A stretch of 18,907 nucleotides of DNA, from assembly GCA_964625275.1 (NCBI GenBank), contig CAZVBH010000042.1, positions 1-18,907 on the forward strand, read 5' to 3'. Every line of letters begins with the position of its first letter. The first letter of the stretch is position 1. A program made the translations under genes and the position numbers. Under the pieces are notes generated by a model that worked only from the letters and a program-made list of their open reading frames with translations, had not been told where the DNA came from and made no database searches. Shown in pieces: positions 14,695 through 18,907 of the stretch. The DNA is from UBA3775 sp964625275 (GTDB taxonomy: Bacteria; Bacillota; Clostridia; Lachnospirales; Lachnospiraceae).

Positions 14695-16248
14695 TTAACT
14701 CAATAATGAATAATCCGATACATCAATTACTCTGTCTGCGAAGCCTTCATAAAATTCAGGCTCATGACATACCATTATCAGGGTTCCCTTATAGGCATCA
14801 AGTGCCTGGTAAAGTGAATCCTTTGCATCTACATCAAGATGATTTGTAGGCTCATCAAGTACAAGCACATTTGACGCTCTCTGCATAAGCTTGCAAAGTC
14901 TGACCTTGGCCTGTTCACCACCACTGAGTACCTTCACGCGACTTTCAATATGCTTCGTGGTCAGTCCACATTTTGCTAATGCAGAACGAACCTCATATTG
15001 TGTATAGGATGGAAATTCCTGCCATATTTCTTCAATACAGCTGTTGTCACCACTTCCACTCATTTCCTGTTCAAAGTAACCGACACTAACATAATCTCCT
15101 AATTCAATGTCTCCACTAAGCTTTGGAAGCATACCGAGAATGCTCTTTAAGAGGGTTGTCTTTCCAATACCGTTTGCACCCTTTAGAACAACCTTTTCTC
15201 CTCTCTCAATATGGATATTCATTGGCTTAGTAAGAGGCAAATCATAGCCGATTACCAGGTCCTTTGCTTCAACTACTACCCTTGAAGAGGCTCTGTCATC
15301 CTTAAATGAAAATTCCGGCTTTGGCTTTTCACCTGCCAGCTCAATGACATCCATCTTGTCCAGCTTCTTTTGTCTTGACATGGCCATGTTTCTTGTGGCT
15401 ACTCTCGCTTTATTTCTCGCAACAAAGTCCTTCAGCTCTTTAATTTCCTGTTGCTGCTTATTGTAAGCCGCCTCGAGCTGTGCCTTCTTCATTTCATGAA
15501 CCTCTACAAAATGGTCATAATCTCCGACATATCTGTCGAGCTTCTGATTTTCCATGCTGTAAATTATGTTGATAACACTATTCAGAAATGGTATATCATG
15601 TGAAATAAGTATGAAGGCATTTTCATACTCATTAAGGTATCTCTTAAGCCATTCAATGTGCTCTACATCGAGATAATTAGTAGGCTCATCTAAAAGAAGT
15701 ATCTCCGGCTTCTCAAGTAAAAGCTTTGCCAAAAGCACCTTCGTTCTCCAGCCACCGGAAAGCTCTGTTACATCCTTGTCCAAACCAAGCTCGCTAAGGC
15801 CCAGGGCTCTTGCAACCTCTTCTACCTTCGAATCTATATTATAGAAATCATGAACTGTCAGAAGGTCCTGAATAACTCCAAGCTCCTCCATTGCTTCATT
15901 CATCTCATCCTCGCCCATTTCACCCATTTTATCACAGATGTCATTCATGCGGGCTTCCATTTCAAAGAGTCGTGAAAAAGCACTTCGGAGAACGTCTCCA
16001 ATAGTCATTCCCTTGGTCAGCACCGAATGCTGGTCGAGATATCCAACCGAAACATTCTTTGCCCATTCAATTGTACCTTCGTCCGGCTGCATCTTCCCGG
16101 TTATCATATTAAAGAAGGTGGATTTACCTTCACCATTTGCGCCAATAAGTCCAATGTGCTCTCCGGCAAGTAACCGGAAAGACACATCGTTAAAAATAGC
16201 TCTGTCTCCGAAGCCAAAGCTGAGATGTTCTACATTTAAAATGCTCAT
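14695..16248 (-). CDS. ABC-F family ATPase (ribosome-associated type)
   Basis: The 517-residue soluble protein has two ATPase domains and no membrane region, the ABC-F layout; family members act on ribosomes as translation factors or antibiotic-protection proteins. Domain 1: Walker A GANGEGKST (36-44), signature LSGGW (163-167), Walker B ILLLDEPTN (Glu188), H-loop ISHD (215-218). A charged linker of about 75 residues (250-325, with KKAQLEAAYNKQQQEIKELK) is the P-site tRNA interaction motif region. Domain 2: Walker A GANGIGKTT (357-365), LSGGEQAK (441-448), Walker B VLVLDEPTN (Glu466). It most resembles the YbiT/YkpA-like housekeeping group (from memory), not a known resistance protein. The start is fixed by an in-frame stop two codons upstream; AGGAG (16262-16266) is 13 nt away, unusually far. 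Confidence 0.93.
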   Translation of the reverse strand: MSILNVEHLSFGFGDRAIFNDVSFRLLAGEHIGLIGANGEGKSTFFNMITGKMQPDEGTIEWAKNVSVGYLDQHSVLTKGMTIGDVLRSAFSRLFEMEARMNDICDKMGEMGEDEMNEAMEELGVIQDLLTVHDFYNIDSKVEEVARALGLSELGLDKDVTELSGGWRTKVLLAKLLLEKPEILLLDEPTNYLDVEHIEWLKRYLNEYENAFILISHDIPFLNSVINIIYSMENQKLDRYVGDYDHFVEVHEMKKAQLEAAYNKQQQEIKELKDFVARNKARVATRNMAMSRQKKLDKMDVIELAGEKPKPEFSFKDDRASSRVVVEAKDLVIGYDLPLTKPMNIHIERGEKVVLKGANGIGKTTLLKSILGMLPKLSGDIELGDYVSVGYFEQEMSGSGDNSCIEEIWQEFPSYTQYEVRSALAKCGLTTKHIESRVKVLSGGEQAKVRLCKLMQRASNVLVLDEPTNHLDVDAKDSLYQALDAYKGTLIMVCHEPEFYEGFADRVIDVSDYSLLS

Positions 16249-16268
16249 TAGTCAGTTTTTACTCCTAT

Positions 16269-16640
16269 CTAATCCAACAGCAGGGTATCATAGCCCTCTT
16301 TTCTAAGCTTAGCCTCCAGCTCTCTTGCCTGTTCCTCGCTTCCGTTTACTAAAATGCAGACAGCATAGAGCCCTTCGTTCATAAAAAGCTCAGTATCATA
16401 GCCTAAAAGATTTAGTTCACGCTGAAGCCCCTTGGCATAATTAAATATTCTAAAGAGGCCAATTTGAATTTTATGATTTTCAAATTCCTGTATATATTTA
16501 TCTGATGAAATCATGGCTTCATCAGGCAGTGAGCAGTCACAAAAGCCTACATCAGTAAGAGCCCTTAATACACTCTCTACTATTGTGGCTATCGCTGCCT
16601 TAAGCTCACCATTTTCCGTATCAATAACTATTTTTGCCAT
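16269..16640 (-). CDS. Small soluble protein with SPOR-like domain
   Basis: The 123-residue product has a C-terminal region (about 56-121) with the SPOR pattern: KIQIGLFRIFNYAKGLQREL, GYDTELF, GLYAVCILVNG, SEEQARELEAKLRKEGYDTLL, two beta-alpha-beta halves. SPOR domains bind denuded peptidoglycan glycan strands in exported proteins, yet no signal peptide or transmembrane helix is present here. The N-terminus MAKIVIDTENGE faintly recalls the opening of amidase_3 cell-wall hydrolases (IVIDxGHGG) but without the metal ligand, so it may be coincidence. It has no Shine-Dalgarno sequence; a promoter-like pair overlaps the end of the upstream gene. It sits 20 bp before the ABC-F gene and 31 bp after the DUF1015 gene, so an operon is also likely. 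Confidence 0.7.
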   Translation of the reverse strand: MAKIVIDTENGELKAAIATIVESVLRALTDVGFCDCSLPDEAMISSDKYIQEFENHKIQIGLFRIFNYAKGLQRELNLLGYDTELFMNEGLYAVCILVNGSEEQARELEAKLRKEGYDTLLLD

Positions 16641-16662
16641 TTAAAATCAACGGTTTTTAGTT

Positions 16663-16691
16663 ATTATATGCTTATTTTTCAAAGCTGTGAA
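16663..16691 (-). promoter_or_regulatory. Candidate promoter inside the end of the DUF1015 gene
   Basis: On the minus strand TTCACA (16686-16691, 5 of 6 to TTGACA) and a perfect TATAAT (16663-16668) are spaced by 17 bp. The stop codon of the DUF1015 gene lies in the spacer. The predicted start would leave a leader of about 15 nt before the SPOR-like gene, consistent with its missing ribosome binding site. Confidence 0.45.
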
Positions 16692-17913
16692 TAAAGATGC
16701 CGCTTCTGAGCTTAGGCTCAAACCAGGTGGACTTTGGAGGCATGAGAAGTCCCGCATCCGCAACATCAAAAAGCTCTGTGATTGATGTAGGATACATTGA
16801 AAATGCTACCTTCATGTCATTGTTGCATCTTCTTACAAGCTCATCCAAGCCTCTGATTCCACCAACGAAATCTATTCTTTTATCTGTTTTCGGATCATCA
16901 ATTCCAAGTAAAGGCTTTAAAACATTATTCTGAAGTATTGCAACGTCAAGCTTATCTACCGGATCATCTGAAATAATCTCAGGCTTTGCAGTAAGGCTGT
17001 ACCAGCAGTCATTCAGATACATTCCAACCTCTGCCTTCTTTGCAGGCTGATAATTTGACTTTCCAACCCTTTTAATATCAAAGCATAAAGCAAGCTTTGC
17101 TAAAAACTCTTCCTCTGAATATCCGTTTAAATCCTTAACAACTCTGTTATAGGACATTATCATAAGCTCTTCTTCAGCAAAAAGAACTGAAAGGAAATAA
17201 TTAAATTCTTCACTTCCATCATAATCAGGATGCTCATCTCTTCTCTTAAGTCCGACCTTTACGGCACTTGCTGCTCTATGATGACCATCTGCAATATAGA
17301 TGCTGTCCGTCTGTGCAAAGGTCTCCCTGATTGCAGCAGTCAGTTCTGCATCTTCTATTTTCCAGACATTGTGAGTAATTCCATCATCAGCAGTAAAGCC
17401 ATAAAGCTTTTCATTAAGCATTGTCTTTTTAATAGCCTCCGCAATCACAGCACTACTTCTGTAAGCGAGAAAGATTGGTCCTGTCTGAGCAGAAAGAGTA
17501 TCTACATGACGAATACGGTCAAGCTCTTTATCGGCACGTGTATTTTCATGCTTTTTAATTTTACCGCTTAAATAATCATCAATAGAAGCACATGCAACAA
17601 TTCCTTTCTGAGAACGTCCGTCCATTATCAGCTCATAGATATAGTAGCTGTCCTCTTTATCAATAAGATAGGTGCCATCATCAAGTCTGGCATTAAACAG
17701 CTCGCCCGCCTTTGCATAAACACTGTCATCATAAATATCTACGTCATCAGGCATGTTACTTTCAGGTCTGTCTATGTTGAGAAAAGAAAGTGAATCCTTT
17801 AGTGCAGCTTCCTTTGCCTCTGCTCTATTATAAACATCATAAGGAAGTGCTGCAGTGCGTGCTGCAAGCTCCTTCTGTGGTCTTATACATTTAAATGGTC
17901 TTATATCTGCCAT
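16672..17913 (-). CDS. DUF1015 family protein
   Basis: The 413-residue protein matches DUF1015 by its landmarks: an N-terminal IRPFKCIRP and ALPYDVYNR (22-30), KKHENTR (120-126), ADGHHRAAS (208-216), and the C-terminal MPPKSTWFEPKLRSGI (391-406). It is soluble and the length is normal for the family. Conserved His, Asp and Glu motifs look like an active site, but its activity here is not shown by sequence; the family often neighbours serA and serC in Firmicutes (from memory), suggesting a link to serine metabolism, though neither is visible here. AAGGAGG (17917-17923) sits 5 nt upstream. It begins after the repeat array at 17945-18145 and is followed within 31 bp by the SPOR-like gene. Confidence 0.9.
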   Translation of the reverse strand: MADIRPFKCIRPQKELAARTAALPYDVYNRAEAKEAALKDSLSFLNIDRPESNMPDDVDIYDDSVYAKAGELFNARLDDGTYLIDKEDSYYIYELIMDGRSQKGIVACASIDDYLSGKIKKHENTRADKELDRIRHVDTLSAQTGPIFLAYRSSAVIAEAIKKTMLNEKLYGFTADDGITHNVWKIEDAELTAAIRETFAQTDSIYIADGHHRAASAVKVGLKRRDEHPDYDGSEEFNYFLSVLFAEEELMIMSYNRVVKDLNGYSEEEFLAKLALCFDIKRVGKSNYQPAKKAEVGMYLNDCWYSLTAKPEIISDDPVDKLDVAILQNNVLKPLLGIDDPKTDKRIDFVGGIRGLDELVRRCNNDMKVAFSMYPTSITELFDVADAGLLMPPKSTWFEPKLRSGIFIHSFEK

Positions 17914-17944
17914 AGTGCCTCCTTGTAAAACTGGTTATATTCAC

Positions 17945-18145
17945 CCTTAATAAGGTTAAACTTTTTGTCTGTCGGACAAATCCAAATGTTTTTTTGAATC
18001 TGTTTGTAGGTTAATCCATTTTATTTTTTAGCAAGTAAATACTATTTTTCTGTTTGTAGGTTAAAACTGTTTATAGGTTAATCTTTTTATCTGTCAGATA
18101 AGGTTAAAACTGTTTATAGGTTAGACTTTTTATCTGTCAGATAAG
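17945..18145. repeat. Degenerate tandem repeat array between the permease and DUF1015 genes
   Basis: Two block types alternate. A 15-nt dyad occurs at 17965-17979, 18087-18101 and 18130-18144 (TTGTC-TGTCG-GACAA, then TTATC-TGTCA-GATAA twice). The 14-mer CTGTTTRTAGGTTA occurs at 18000, 18050, 18067 and 18110. Two copies form an exact 43-bp period (18065-18107 and 18108-18150). The last dyad contains the permease stop codon. The palindrome CCTTAATAAGG lies at 17945-17955. The dyads are not followed by U-runs on the minus strand. No gene is seen in the 223-bp gap. Confidence 0.85.
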
Positions 18146-18880
18146 CTCAAAACGTTTTTTTGAAACTACCTGTATGCTTATGATTGTCACTGCTACAGCA
18201 ATGACTCCCGTATAAATAATGCTGCCTAAAACAGATGCCAAGCCTGTCTGTGGAATCAGAAAATCAAAAATCTTCCAAAAAATCCAAACAACACAAAACA
18301 GTGTCATCAGGCTTGCCGGTATGGCATATTTCCCTTTCATGAAATATGTATAACAAAGTCCAAATGCAAGATAGCTTAGACCTGTAAGTGCTGCAATCAA
18401 AAAAAGCAATTCAAAATATGCTCCAAGCCAGTTAAGCTTCGATGAAGTGCCGAAGACTTCATTAAGCTGAAGCTGCGTACTCCCAAGTTCATCGGAAATT
18501 TCAGGAAGCTTTGCAAGTGCCAGCTTTAGAGAAATCAGAAGAAATAAAGTATATTCTGTTAAAATAATCAAGCTTTCAGCAAAGGTACATAGTATCTTGC
18601 CTGTCATAAATGTCCGATAATCACAGCCTCTGTTTAGGCAATCCTTAAGATAAGCCTCATCCAAAAGGTTTTTTCTAAAAAGCATTGAACCCTTTAGGAT
18701 AAAGTATGCAATTGCAACAACTCCGGCTATAAAAAAAAGATATAATGCCGTTACTGTCAGATTAATATTACCGATAAAAACAGCTGCCAACGCAATTATT
18801 AAAAGCGCAATTCCTGCCATTACATACATTGCAAAGCCGGGCAACAGTTTTTTTAAATCTTTTTTAATTACAACCTTCAT
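18137..18880 (-). CDS. ABC-2 type permease-like membrane protein
   Basis: The 247-residue protein has six clear hydrophobic helices (about 14-36, 41-62, 97-120, 152-178, 185-205 and 216-238), a short basic N-terminus (MKVVIKKDLKK) and ends in SKKRFELI. That layout is typical of ABC-2 family permease subunits (bacteriocin or antibiotic exporters and similar), whose ATPase is normally the preceding gene, here beyond the window edge. A TAA at 18892-18894, 11 nt before this start, could be the end of that gene, but only four codons are visible. Only a weak GGA lies before the ATG. The product is hard to assign to a substrate. The stop codon falls inside the repeat dyad at 18130-18144. Confidence 0.72.
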   Translation of the reverse strand: MKVVIKKDLKKLLPGFAMYVMAGIALLIIALAAVFIGNINLTVTALYLFFIAGVVAIAYFILKGSMLFRKNLLDEAYLKDCLNRGCDYRTFMTGKILCTFAESLIILTEYTLFLLISLKLALAKLPEISDELGSTQLQLNEVFGTSSKLNWLGAYFELLFLIAALTGLSYLAFGLCYTYFMKGKYAIPASLMTLFCVVWIFWKIFDFLIPQTGLASVLGSIIYTGVIAVAVTIISIQVVSKKRFELI

Positions 18881-18907
18881 AATGTAGTCCGTTATACATT
18901 CCTCTCA

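Noticed and set aside
1050..17571. Many plus-strand open frames of 60-132 codons
   Set aside because: They lie antisense inside clear genes, lack ribosome binding sites and have no recognisable domains.
17945..18145. CRISPR array
   Set aside because: Repeat units are 14-15 nt, unequally spaced and degenerate, and spacers are themselves repetitive. No cas gene is present.
18881..18907. Partial upstream coding sequence ending at TAA 18892-18894
   Set aside because: Only four codons are visible, too few to support a gene call.

Overview
The window is one long leftward-reading stretch (every convincing gene is on the minus strand) from a low-GC Gram-positive bacterium. AGGAGG-type ribosome binding sites, ECF transporters, a clostridial-type PurA variant, a flavodiiron protein and a DUF1015 protein suggest an anaerobic clostridium, most likely Lachnospiraceae (inference from gene types and composition, not from a marker gene). 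Almost all of it is chromosomal housekeeping or metabolic DNA. I see no transposase, integrase, phage gene, tRNA, rRNA or CRISPR array.

Layout in transcription order, right to left: a six-helix ABC-2 type permease (18137-18880); a 220-bp spacer filled with degenerate repeats; a DUF1015 protein (16672-17913); a small SPOR-like protein (16269-16640); an ABC-F ATPase (14695-16248); an acyl-CoA ligase (12991-14622) followed by a sodium:solute symporter (11292-12908); a terminator, promoter and 5' hairpin leading into purA (9861-11138) and its terminator; an ECF-type S component (9169-9705) with its own hairpin leader and terminator; a clear promoter driving ecfA1-ecfA2-ecfT (6327-8882); a LarA-like nickel-pincer racemase (4906-6198); a flavodiiron protein (3538-4695) and, 25 bp downstream, a 1149-residue family 2 glycoside hydrolase (63-3512).

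Functional groupings: the ligase and symporter look like an import-and-activate pair for an unknown carboxylate. The ECF ATPases and EcfT form one translationally coupled unit, while the probable S component next door (TrpP-like at best) is separated by a strong terminator. LarA follows the ECF module without a clear terminator. The flavodiiron protein and glycoside hydrolase appear co-transcribed.

The least ordinary signals are: (1) an ECF ATPase pair in which the two degenerate motifs fall on the same composite ATP site; (2) a 3 x 12-residue tandem repeat tail on EcfA2; (3) a family of palindromic intergenic repeats, two of them inverted around larA; (4) a repeat array after the permease gene that copies the gene's own 3' end and shows a compensatory stem change; (5) a soluble stand-alone SPOR-like protein. 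No single feature is a proven new system.
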